From Legionella feeleii (GTDB lineage: Bacteria > Pseudomonadota > Gammaproteobacteria > Legionellales > Legionellaceae), in assembly GCF_001467625.1 (NCBI RefSeq), contig NZ_LNYB01000085.1, positions 348,564 to 412,563 of the forward strand: 64,000 nucleotides of DNA. Direction: 5' to 3'. Made by a program: the position numbers and the translations under genes. Shown here one piece after another: positions 56,690 through 64,000 of the stretch. The notes under the pieces were generated by a model. That model did not search any database, was not told the DNA's origin, and saw only the letters and a list, made by a program, of their open reading frames with translations. The stretch's first letter is position 1, and each line of letters begins with the position of its first letter.

Positions 56690-57520
56690 CTATATGTTAA
56701 AAGGACAATCCGTTGGGCTAGCATTTTTACTACGACAAAACCCTGGCGATTCAATATTCCATAAACCGGATTCGGGATTTTTAGTCAAGGCACTCTGCGA
56801 ATACAGCGCCACATAATAAGGTCTTTTATCAGTATTTATTTTATAAACACAAACTATTTTTCCATTAGGAACTTTCTGTGTGGTTGCCCAGGCAAAACTT
56901 AACTCATTATTGCTAATTGCTTCAACAGGCTTGCCGGTTGCTGCAATTGAAACCATCCAGCCTCTATTCAAATGATTAACCATTTGCCCGTTTTGGATTG
57001 AGGATGATAACTCGCTGGTTGGCGGACAATAGCTAACTCCAGACGGCAATTCTGCGGTTGAAGCGTTAAATAGGCCACCCGAGTAAGACCAGCTTATTTC
57101 TTTATTGTTGTAGGAAGGGGTAGCAATAATTGTGTCGTTTTCATGCAAAAAGCTGAATACCTTTGTATTGGGTACGATGGTTATAACACCATCTTTTATA
57201 AGCAGCTCTTTAACTGGCTCCTTATCTTTTTCTTCCTCAGTCATGTTGGGATTGGACGTAATTAAATCACTACATCCTATTGGAGTACCCCGACGCTCAA
57301 TACACTGAGCAATGTATTTTTGATAACGTTGAATCGCTGCGAAGTTCATACGGATATAGGCACTAATGTACTTCGTATTGTCAGGGTATTTTTGTCTTGC
57401 TTCTTCAATGAGCAATTGTACGGATGGGTTGACCAGGGGCGCTGTTTGACCATAACTGCTATTCGCCATCATGGTTATCATAAGCAATACAAGAAGGGCC
57501 GCCCTTATACTCTGTAACAT
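56690..57520 (-). CDS. Secreted protein of unknown function
   Basis: A 276-residue protein with a signal peptide (MLQSIRAALLVLLMITMM, cleavage near SSYG-QTA). I do not recognise the mature part. A helical front (about 25-85) with paired cysteines (CIERRGTPIGC) is followed by a beta-rich region where residues such as WSYSGGLFNAS and NGKIVCVYKI suggest extracellular domains; four further cysteines probably form disulfides. I chose the ATG at 57520, which has GGGAG upstream and gives a clean signal peptide, over the longer frame. Periplasmic or type II-secreted. Confidence 0.65.
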   Translation of the reverse strand: MLQSIRAALLVLLMITMMANSSYGQTAPLVNPSVQLLIEEARQKYPDNTKYISAYIRMNFAAIQRYQKYIAQCIERRGTPIGCSDLITSNPNMTEEEKDKEPVKELLIKDGVITIVPNTKVFSFLHENDTIIATPSYNNKEISWSYSGGLFNASTAELPSGVSYCPPTSELSSSIQNGQMVNHLNRGWMVSIAATGKPVEAISNNELSFAWATTQKVPNGKIVCVYKINTDKRPYYVALYSQSALTKNPESGLWNIESPGFCRSKNASPTDCPFNI

Positions 57521-57715
57521 TATCGACTCCCAAAGACTTCGTGTGCGCTGAATAATGAGCACTTTTTTTCGTAAGATCAACCTTTGAAAATAAATTGAGC
57601 ATATAACGACCAACAAGAATTTTACTGTAGCAAAAATTATTTATTTTCAACAAAATCTTAAAAAAATAGTCAAAATTATTTAAAATGGCGCTTTTAATGA
57701 ATGGAGTAATTAACA

Positions 57716-58720
57716 ATGCACTGTGGATTTGGCACTTTTTTTGAAAATAATTATGATATTGAACAAGCAAGAAATATTTTGGCTTCCATTGCCAGACTTG
57801 GCCTGACAGTTCCTCAGCCTTCATCAATACGAGGCTCTTTGAAATATGATACACCCGATAATCAGCTTTGCTACAATCAGGTTAATTTAACCGATCCCCG
57901 ACAGCTTGACGAGACCATTCAAAGTCTCGTTTATGATGAAAAAGAAGGTTTTTGGGCCATCGCCTGTGAGCGCCATTTCGACAAAAAGAGATTAGCTGCT
58001 TATCAAGTATCAGACGCTTTAATAAATTCTGTAGTTTTTGTATTTTCGCGAGAAGGGAAAATCTACGAACAAGGACGCCATAAAGACATCGCCGTCAATT
58101 ACTGGCCCAATCTACGCCTCTGCGGGATACCAACCCAAGGGGAAACAGAGTCTTATTTCGGCGAAGTGAGAGTTCCGGGAGAGGAATATGCTGTTCCCTC
58201 CGCAGAAATAAAAGCAATCCTGGCGCCCCTTCATTTAGTGGATTGGGTCAAAGAATTTTTTCCGAAAAGTATGGTTATTCCCGTGACCTTGCTGGAAAAA
58301 AAACTGACTGAAGACCCTCTTGAATTATTTGTAAAATGTAAATCTGTTAAAAACCAAACGGTGATAGGACCCAATTACACTCGAGCGCTTCACATTGCCT
58401 TGGCAGCCTTCCCCGACCTTAACCAGTTTGGTGTGCATTTAACTCGCTTACCTATGGCCTATCAACCTGATTTATCCCTCACACTGGAAAAGAATCATGA
58501 AACTTATAAGAAAAAATGGGATACGGTTACCTTGCGTTTATCCAATGTACGTCCCGATCCACTCGAGGAACTGCAAGGACTTGATGGGGTAATGATTGTA
58601 AAAGAAGCACGTGGTGCGAGAACTTATTTATGTTATTGCCCTTCGCAGCAGAAAGAAGCGGTCGCTGAATGTTTAAGACGAGAAGCTGTCTCGAACGAAG
58701 ATCAAGTTCGGCCCAATTAA
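57716..58720 (+). CDS. Uncharacterised 334-residue protein
   Basis: I do not recognise this protein. It begins MHCGFGTFFEN with a cysteine at position 3, has no signal peptide or membrane segment, and is mixed alpha/beta. A middle part (about 95-170) alternates short strands (VVFVFSREGKIYEQGRHK), and the end has DGVMIVKEARGARTYLCY. A GGAG ribosome site is eight to nine bases before the ATG. It stands alone between a divergent secreted protein and a carbonic anhydrase. An early Cys can mean an N-terminal nucleophile hydrolase or acylation site, but neither is supported by further motifs. Confidence 0.6.
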   Translation: MHCGFGTFFENNYDIEQARNILASIARLGLTVPQPSSIRGSLKYDTPDNQLCYNQVNLTDPRQLDETIQSLVYDEKEGFWAIACERHFDKKRLAAYQVSDALINSVVFVFSREGKIYEQGRHKDIAVNYWPNLRLCGIPTQGETESYFGEVRVPGEEYAVPSAEIKAILAPLHLVDWVKEFFPKSMVIPVTLLEKKLTEDPLELFVKCKSVKNQTVIGPNYTRALHIALAAFPDLNQFGVHLTRLPMAYQPDLSLTLEKNHETYKKKWDTVTLRLSNVRPDPLEELQGLDGVMIVKEARGARTYLCYCPSQQKEAVAECLRREAVSNEDQVRPN

Positions 58721-58846
58721 AAGTCCTTCACTCGATTGCTTTACAATATTGTAAATAAATTGACGTTTTAGACACAATTGGTTACCTTTGTTTGGAATAT
58801 CACTGTTTAAGGTCAAGCCCAGGGATGACCGAACAAAGGAGCACCC

Positions 58847-59887
58847 ATGTTAATCAAGTTAATGCGTCACATCCGTCAATTTCAAACCAAGCCTCATGAG
58901 GGGATATTGACTATCCTTAAACGATTAAGCGACGTTCAGTTCCCTGAAACTCTTTTGATTACCTGTATAGACTCGCGTATTGGCTTAATCACCCAATCCC
59001 AGCCGGGAGAGTTATTGGTTCATCGCAATGCAGGCAATATTGTTCCCGCTTATCCTAATGAATCGAGCGAAGCCGCTACGATTGAATATGCATTGAAAGT
59101 ACTCAAAGTAAAAGACATCATCATTTGTGGGCACTCTGATTGCGGTGCAGTAAAAGGACTATTATCACCAACTATTAAAACCGATTTACCCTCTGTCGCT
59201 TCCTGGGTTAGCCATTCCCACTCCGTATTAGAGGAGATTGGGACAGAAACTAACAAAGATGATTTCGCACTTAAAGTACAGATAGCCATTAGAAAGAATG
59301 TGTTAGCACAAATTGAACATCTAAAAACCTATCCTCATGTTGCTGAAAAGCTTGCCTCCAAGCAGCTAACGATTCATGGATGGGTGTATCACTTTGAAAC
59401 AGGTGAAGTGTCTATCTATGAGCCCAAACAGAACGATTTTGTTAAGTTGGAAACTGCCCTTCAGTTTGCCATTGAAGAGAGAAGAAACCGAATTGTGAAA
59501 ACAATTGCCATGAATTACCTGGCGCAATTTACCCACCCTCAAACTGCTAGCGACTACCGTGCTTTAATGCACTTGTTTTCGCTGCTGGAAAAGGATTTAA
59601 CTCCTATTTGGGGACGAATTAAAGGGCAAGTTTTACATAGTCTGTGGACCGAACTCGGTGAGCTGTATGATGGCCCCAAAGATCCTGACTTTAGAATGAT
59701 GGCGAAACTTGGCGTCCAGGTTAAGTTGGATAATTTAAAAGATTTTCAAAAGAACATTCAGGAATCAGCAGGCTATAATCAGTATTGCAGCCAGTTAATT
59801 CGTCATACCTTGTTTGGAGGCTCAGTGCCATTGCCCAAACTACCGATTGTCATTCCCCATAACCTATATGGTCCTCCTTCTATGTAA
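58847..59887 (+). CDS. Beta-class carbonic anhydrase with C-terminal extension
   Basis: Cytoplasmic 346-residue protein. The first 205 residues are a beta-carbonic anhydrase: ITCIDSRIGL (zinc Cys, Asp-Arg), HRNAGNIVP, and ICGHSDCGAVKGLL (zinc His and Cys). The remaining 140 residues are not part of that fold; they are mainly helical (FAIEERRNRIVKTIAMNYLA, then LLEKDLTPIWGRIKGQVLH) and end PNLYGPP-like. I know no standard fusion of this sort. A strong AAAGGAG ribosome site precedes the ATG. The role would be CO2/bicarbonate balance, with the tail possibly regulating or docking it. Confidence 0.88.
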   Translation: MLIKLMRHIRQFQTKPHEGILTILKRLSDVQFPETLLITCIDSRIGLITQSQPGELLVHRNAGNIVPAYPNESSEAATIEYALKVLKVKDIIICGHSDCGAVKGLLSPTIKTDLPSVASWVSHSHSVLEEIGTETNKDDFALKVQIAIRKNVLAQIEHLKTYPHVAEKLASKQLTIHGWVYHFETGEVSIYEPKQNDFVKLETALQFAIEERRNRIVKTIAMNYLAQFTHPQTASDYRALMHLFSLLEKDLTPIWGRIKGQVLHSLWTELGELYDGPKDPDFRMMAKLGVQVKLDNLKDFQKNIQESAGYNQYCSQLIRHTLFGGSVPLPKLPIVIPHNLYGPPSM

Positions 59888-60044
59888 AGAGTTGCACCGG
59901 GAGAACGGGCACCAGACTTTTGGCTGAAAAGCATCGGCTGAGACTGCGCCTGCTCTCCTGGAAAAATCAAATGATTTTGGGTTTAACGTTACCGGTTACG
60001 AATATGGTATAATTTTGGGCTTCCTATAAAAATTATGATGAACA

Positions 60045-61109
60045 ATGAAGATAAAAACTCTTTTTTATAGTTTGCTCATTAGCTTCCATGCTGTTGCTGC
60101 CCCTCGTTTCGTTCCTGCTGAACCATTGCCCGCCGCGCATTATCAGATTGATGGACCAGCCCTCTGTGCAACTGCTAAAGAAACCCTGGCTTATTTAAAT
60201 AAAGGTAATCACTATGACCCTCAGGTCATCCATGAAGGCAAGGTTTTTAAACTGCCACTTGCACGAGTCAAAGCAACCTTAACCTTTATTTGCCAACACC
60301 AGAATGAGCTGCAGGATCCTGCTTTTGTAAAAAAGCACTTTGATTTTATTCGCTGGTATCCAGACAGCGAACAAGCCAAAACACTTCGAGCCAAACCACT
60401 CCTTGCCGGCTTACCCAACGATAAAATTTTAATGACGAAATATTACGTCCATCGTGCCAAAGTATCCAGCAAGCCAAGCTCGGTTTATCCCTTTGCACTC
60501 TATGCGCTTCCAAAAGATGAAGAAACGCTCACCCTCGAAGAAGCCAATGCCAAACCCGAGCTCATTCGTTTCCACTATGGCAAACAAGCTATCTTAAAAG
60601 GTGCTTTAGCCAATAAAAATGTTCCCGTTCTCGCTTATTTAAATCGAGATGATTTGGAAGCCGCTTTAATGCAAGGCACAATCGTCGCTGATTTTGGCAA
60701 CCATGAACAGATAAAAATCTTTAACGTTAATCGCAACAACAACATTCCCTACGATAAAGCCAAAAATCCCTATAAGCAGGAGCGCTATTGGTATTTTAAG
60801 CCAGTAAACGGGATCAAAGGTTATGGGAAAGATGCCGAGTATAAAATTACCGTCAATAGCCAGGTTACTTTTGCAGCCGACCTTGAGCAGCTTGGCCTGG
60901 GAAAACTGCTCATGGTGCAATATCGTGACCAGGCCGGAAAAATGAGGACGCGTGCAGGTATTCTTGCTGACACCGGCGGTGCATTCCAAAATAACCTCTA
61001 CCAAGTCGATTTTTTGACAGGCAGTTATGCAGGAAAAGAAGCCTTCTATCAAGCAAACCGCCATTTACCCAATTATGTGACTGCTTACTTCATGGTGTTA
61101 AAAACGTAA
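60045..61109 (+). CDS. Secreted 3D-domain (MltA-like) protein
   Basis: A 354-residue secreted protein with a signal peptide (to about residue 18, ending FHAVAAP). The C-terminal part has RAGILADTGGAFQ and YQVDFLTGS, an arrangement of acidic residues as in the 3D domain of lytic transglycosylase MltA and related wall enzymes. The first 150 residues are helical and unplaced. The gene is followed one base later by a secreted amidase of the AmpD type, so both probably work on murein in the periplasm. Catalytic activity is an inference from the motif. Confidence 0.68.
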   Translation: MKIKTLFYSLLISFHAVAAPRFVPAEPLPAAHYQIDGPALCATAKETLAYLNKGNHYDPQVIHEGKVFKLPLARVKATLTFICQHQNELQDPAFVKKHFDFIRWYPDSEQAKTLRAKPLLAGLPNDKILMTKYYVHRAKVSSKPSSVYPFALYALPKDEETLTLEEANAKPELIRFHYGKQAILKGALANKNVPVLAYLNRDDLEAALMQGTIVADFGNHEQIKIFNVNRNNNIPYDKAKNPYKQERYWYFKPVNGIKGYGKDAEYKITVNSQVTFAADLEQLGLGKLLMVQYRDQAGKMRTRAGILADTGGAFQNNLYQVDFLTGSYAGKEAFYQANRHLPNYVTAYFMVLKT

Positions 61110-61110
61110 T

Positions 61111-61764
61111 ATGAAATTTTTCCTGTCCTTCTTCTTTTTTATGTGTTCTCTGGTACATGCCTTTTCTTGCCATGATGCCCAGATTATTCATAAAGCGCCT
61201 ATTCAATTTGATCAAGAGCGTATTGCCTTAACCCGGGAGTATCAGTTAACCCATTATGGAATTGACTCCAAATCAATTGAAATTGAACCCAAAATGATTG
61301 TACTGCATTGGACCTGTATCCCATCACTCAAAGCAACCTTGCGTATATTTAATCCGCCTACTTTTCCCCAAAGCTCACCCCGTATAAAAGAACTGCCTGG
61401 CAACTTAAATGTCTCCAGCCATTTTGTTGTTGATCGCGACGGCAGTATTTATCAGCTTATGCCCGACAATTGGATGGCAAGACATGTCATTGGCTTAAAC
61501 CATTACGCGATTGGTATTGAAAATATTGGTGGCGTAGACAGTAAAGACGACTTGACCGATGCGCAAGTGAGAGCAAATGCGTTTTTAGTTTGTTATTTAA
61601 AAAAGAAATACCCGGAAATAGTCCATGTTATTGGCCATAATGAGTATTTAAATTTTAAAAATACACCGCTGTGGCTTGAGCGTGATCCGAATTATCAAAC
61701 CGATAAAAACGATCCTGGACCTGTGTTTGTCAGTGAAGTTATGCGCTTAGTCCACCGGGCATAG
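61111..61764 (+). CDS. Secreted N-acetylmuramoyl-L-alanine amidase (Amidase_2)
   Basis: A 217-residue zinc amidase that cleaves the bond between MurNAc and L-Ala. Signal peptide about 1-18 (ending LVHAFS). Zinc ligands: His in IVLHWTC, His in VIGHNEY and Asp in KNDPGP. VSSHFVVDRDGSIYQLMPD is the usual central strand set. The start lies one base after the 3D-domain gene, indicating one transcript. The final 18 bases overlap the end of the hemerythrin-like gene on the other strand. It may serve in wall recycling or in attack on other bacteria. Confidence 0.88.
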   Translation: MKFFLSFFFFMCSLVHAFSCHDAQIIHKAPIQFDQERIALTREYQLTHYGIDSKSIEIEPKMIVLHWTCIPSLKATLRIFNPPTFPQSSPRIKELPGNLNVSSHFVVDRDGSIYQLMPDNWMARHVIGLNHYAIGIENIGGVDSKDDLTDAQVRANAFLVCYLKKKYPEIVHVIGHNEYLNFKNTPLWLERDPNYQTDKNDPGPVFVSEVMRLVHRA

Positions 61765-62481
61765 CAGCTCATTTTGTTGGGCTGACAACTGTTTGATAAG
61801 TCCAACGCGCTGTGCCATATCAGCAATTTCAGCTGCAGTTAAGAGCGCAGCGATATTCGCCCAGTTTTCTATCAACTTAGAGGGTACAGCATGCGCAATA
61901 TCACGAATAAAATATTCTTTATCGTCAGGATTTAAAACTGCAAACAGGGTTTGTAACATGCCCACAATTTCCTCGGCAGTCATTACCTCATAGACGGGAT
62001 AATCGATCGATTCGAGTTCTTCTTTGCTGCACAGCCGGGCAAGCTCTGGCATTAACTGCGTTTCTTCCTTATGGATATGCTCTAAATTTTCTGCAATCAA
62101 TTTTCTGTAGCTCAAAGAGAAATGGTATCCACTCTCAATTCGTTCTTTATCGGAATGTGCTCTCCTGATAGCCGCAAGTTTATTTTTAAGGGTATGAAAA
62201 ATGACTTCATGATTTTGATGATCAGCCTCTACTTCCTGAAAAACATAGCTATTATGTTTTTTAAATAACCCATGAATTTTTTCATCCTCATGTTTGGCAT
62301 GAAAACCAAGTAAATTAACCAGGTTATTCAGATCGCTCGCAATGTCTTGTACCTGTTGTAGATCACGAAAATCAGTTTTGCCAATTTTATTATCAAGCTG
62401 ATTCATCACCAGGGTGATATATTTATGCTCTCTGTATAAACGCCTTTCTGGACCTTGATAGATCCCATATTGCTCTTGCAT
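61747..62481 (-). CDS. Hemerythrin-like (HHE) domain protein
   Basis: A 244-residue cytoplasmic protein. Histidines and acids at HAKHEDEKIH, EADHQNHEV and IHKEETQLMPEL form a four-helix hemerythrin-type diiron site (residues about 20-155). The last 90 residues (after YEVMTAEEIVGML) are helical and of unknown role. Hemerythrin proteins sense or bind O2, NO or iron. GAGGA lies eight bases before the ATG. The gene converges on the amidase with an 18-base overlap of coding ends. Confidence 0.78.
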   Translation of the reverse strand: MQEQYGIYQGPERRLYREHKYITLVMNQLDNKIGKTDFRDLQQVQDIASDLNNLVNLLGFHAKHEDEKIHGLFKKHNSYVFQEVEADHQNHEVIFHTLKNKLAAIRRAHSDKERIESGYHFSLSYRKLIAENLEHIHKEETQLMPELARLCSKEELESIDYPVYEVMTAEEIVGMLQTLFAVLNPDDKEYFIRDIAHAVPSKLIENWANIAALLTAAEIADMAQRVGLIKQLSAQQNELLCPVD

Positions 62482-62651
62482 TCACAGTCCTCGTGGTTAA
62501 CCCAGGTCTTTAATTGCCGCGATTTTAACAGGTTTCAACGTGATAAAATATTTGTATTGCCCTGGTTTGCCCAATAACAAAGCACAGGAATAGTGATTAA
62601 ATTCCCTCTCTCGTTTACTCCAATCAAGTCTGGTAACTATCTAACCCAGTC

Positions 62652-63041
62652 TCAATTCTTTTTTACTGGTGATTCCGGTTTCGCACCTTTGCTTATAGAG
62701 TTTGGCAAAAATGAGGTCGCTTTAGTTGCTTCCCCACCGGTTAAATATCGTTTCCAGTCATGATTAATTTTTTCTAATTTTTCATTGAGAATTTTTTCTC
62801 TTACCGTAAATGACGAGTTAAAGAGTACATCTTTTGTCAATAAATTCAGTTCCACTATTTTTTGATTGAGTCGATTAATCTCTAACTCTTTTTCTTGCAT
62901 TTTTGCTTCCAGTAGCGAAACTCGATGATGCGCAATCCATGTTGCACCAATGGATACTGCAAAAGCTAATAACAGGACTGAAATATCTAATCCAGTCATA
63001 CTGGACATTCTACTTCCTTTTCCATCTTTCCCTTTTGACAT
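62652..63041 (-). CDS. Small single-pass membrane protein with coiled coil
   Basis: A 129-residue protein with one membrane helix (SVLLLAFAVSIGATWIA, about 20-37) followed by a coiled coil (LEAKMQEKELEINRLNQKIV) and a basic C-terminal tail. The ATG at 63041 has AGGAG six bases upstream. It is next to a second small membrane peptide on the same strand (stop-to-start gap 40 bases). Unknown function. Confidence 0.65.
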   Translation of the reverse strand: MSKGKDGKGSRMSSMTGLDISVLLLAFAVSIGATWIAHHRVSLLEAKMQEKELEINRLNQKIVELNLLTKDVLFNSSFTVREKILNEKLEKINHDWKRYLTGGEATKATSFLPNSISKGAKPESPVKKN

Positions 63042-63081
63042 GATATTCTCCTAATAATCAGCCAAGTGTTTAATCTCTTAC

Positions 63082-63210
63082 TTATGGACTTGATGCAGGT
63101 GAAGGGGGCCTAGTTTCTTGTGACGCAGGCGATAGGGCAGTCTCAGGGAATAATAAAAACAGCATTCCCACTATGACCAATAATACGATAATAATTGACA
63201 GTTTATTCAT
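63082..63210 (-). CDS. Tiny membrane peptide (42 residues)
   Basis: MNKLSIIIVLLVIVGM leads one hydrophobic helix, then a Pro/Ser-rich tail. AAGGGA lies five to six bases before the ATG, and the peptide is 40 bases upstream of the 129-residue membrane protein gene on the same strand, so they probably share a transcript. Not recognised; a real small membrane protein seems more likely than chance because of the ribosome site and composition. Confidence 0.5.
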   Translation of the reverse strand: MNKLSIIIVLLVIVGMLFLLFPETALSPASQETRPPSPASSP

Positions 63211-63389
63211 AGTAATCCCTTAGCTTTAAGAAGGATAACCTCCTGCCATCCCTTTCTTTCTTCTTAATTATAACCCAGTGTGGGGAATTGGTTGAAAATC
63301 AACCATAACTTATTTATTTTAATAGTATTTATTTTTGCTTTACTTGATTAACTACATTGAGAGAAGAAAAACAACGTTAAGGGGAATTT

Positions 63390-63599
63390 ATGACATCACT
63401 ACAGCGTTTTGTATGCGAACACCCTTACTTTAGTATGCTGGTATTTGTGGCTATTGGCTTTCTTTTGCGCGGAATTAGGCGACTCAATCCCAAGACCGTG
63501 CGAATAGCAATCACTGAACTGGAATTGGCTTTGGAAGATGAAGACATGGAAAGAGCAAAACATGCCCTGCAACGATTAAAATCAGGCTTCGGTCTCTAA
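63390..63599 (+). CDS. Small membrane protein (69 residues)
   Basis: A single membrane helix (YFSMLVFVAIGFLLRGI, about 13-30) and a short amphipathic acidic C-terminal helix (ELELALEDEDMERAKHALQR). AAGGGGA precedes the ATG by about six bases. Opposite in direction to the two small membrane genes to its left. Function unknown. Confidence 0.6.
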   Translation: MTSLQRFVCEHPYFSMLVFVAIGFLLRGIRRLNPKTVRIAITELELALEDEDMERAKHALQRLKSGFGL

Positions 63600-63732
63600 G
63601 CTTATGCTGCTTGCCATACCTCGTAAAAAAGCAAACCCCGCTCTGCTATACTCTAAGCAACCGGTTAGTTTTGCGCCCCTGTTAGCTGCTGTTTGGGCTG
63701 CGAAACCATGGCAAATAGCAGAAGGACTCATC

Positions 63733-64000
63733 GTGAAAAACCATCGATTCCTAAGCATCCTCTTAATGGTACTACTTTTTTTTCCTTCTCTTGATTATGC
63801 TGACGATAACGACGTCGCGACATGGACACGACAGGTTCTAATTTCTACCCTGTCGATTGATTACACGGTAACCCCTGAAAATTTTGCTATTTTGCAGGAA
63901 AATTATATGCCCACAGCCTGGGAAGCTCTGCAAGATTTTGTTGGTGATCAGGTTAATGTTATACGCGCTGAGAAGTTAACCTTACATCCAGTTGCCATAG
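63733..64000 (+). CDS. Secreted protein, cut by right edge (possibly DotI/IcmL-like)
   Basis: Partial gene; the first 89 codons are visible. GTG start with AGAAGGA seven bases upstream. A signal peptide (FLSILLMVLLFFPSLDYA) is followed by NDVATWTRQVLISTLSID, then a YMPTAWEALQDFVG segment. The pattern of a tryptophan helix followed by a YTPxxW-type helix resembles the periplasmic DotI/IcmL family, as in the three-repeat protein at 32551, but the match is weak and the protein is incomplete. Confidence 0.55.
   Translation, partial: MKNHRFLSILLMVLLFFPSLDYADDNDVATWTRQVLISTLSIDYTVTPENFAILQENYMPTAWEALQDFVGDQVNVIRAEKLTLHPVAI

Overview
The window looks like chromosomal DNA of a Legionella species (Gammaproteobacteria), probably not L. 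pneumophila itself. The signs are an AT-rich base composition, a DotI/IcmL-like secreted protein, tandem HAAAP and Pht-like MFS transporters, a thymidine-salvage cluster of the L. pneumophila phtC-phtD type, and eukaryotic-like proteins such as a calpain-family protease. This assignment is inference from gene content; no database was searched.

Layout. The left edge (1-131) carries, on the minus strand, a strong rRNA-type promoter and the start of a 16S precursor leader, so an rRNA operon should begin just outside the window. tyrS and a membrane-anchored M23 murein peptidase follow. From 3181 to 9634 lies a compact peptide-export locus. It holds an HlyD-like adaptor, a C39 peptidase/ABC exporter and a second ABC exporter with a long N-terminal domain (an NHLM-type trio), plus two very small double-glycine leader peptides, one at each end. 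No maturation enzyme is visible beside it. This is the best candidate for an undescribed system.

From 9.7 to 31 kb the content is mostly housekeeping and transport: spmA/spmB, a DUF1460 amidase, kup, an OmpA-like lipoprotein, two aromatic amino acid permeases, dam, two Pht-like MFS proteins, malic enzyme, rpmE, a periplasmic carbonic anhydrase, two overlapping exonuclease III genes, arsC-wrbA, a Bcr-like MFS protein, a YihY/BrkB protein and a SulP permease. One gene (17346-19175) appears to join a diiron ferritin-like domain to an E2 acyltransferase-like domain.

From 32.5 to 42 kb there is a secreted protein with three DotI/IcmL-like repeats, flanked by two diverged copies of a short repeat. 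It is followed by hslVU with a candidate heat-shock promoter, a zur-like gene, and the apparent operon tdk-MFS-MFS-deoB. At 42024-42381 there is a three-unit tandem repeat bounded by perfect 19-bp inverted repeats.

From 42.4 to 64 kb the region is accessory: a YahK-like alcohol dehydrogenase, a His/Cys-dyad protein, a multicopper oxidase, an ATPase, a calpain-like protease, a multi-TM protein, a divergent histidine kinase/LuxR pair around a nested palindrome, a kinase-fold phosphotransferase, a second carbonic anhydrase with an extra C-terminal domain, a 3D-domain/amidase wall-active pair, a hemerythrin-like protein and several small membrane proteins. A gene is cut by the right edge. No tRNA, CRISPR array, intact insertion sequence or prophage was seen.
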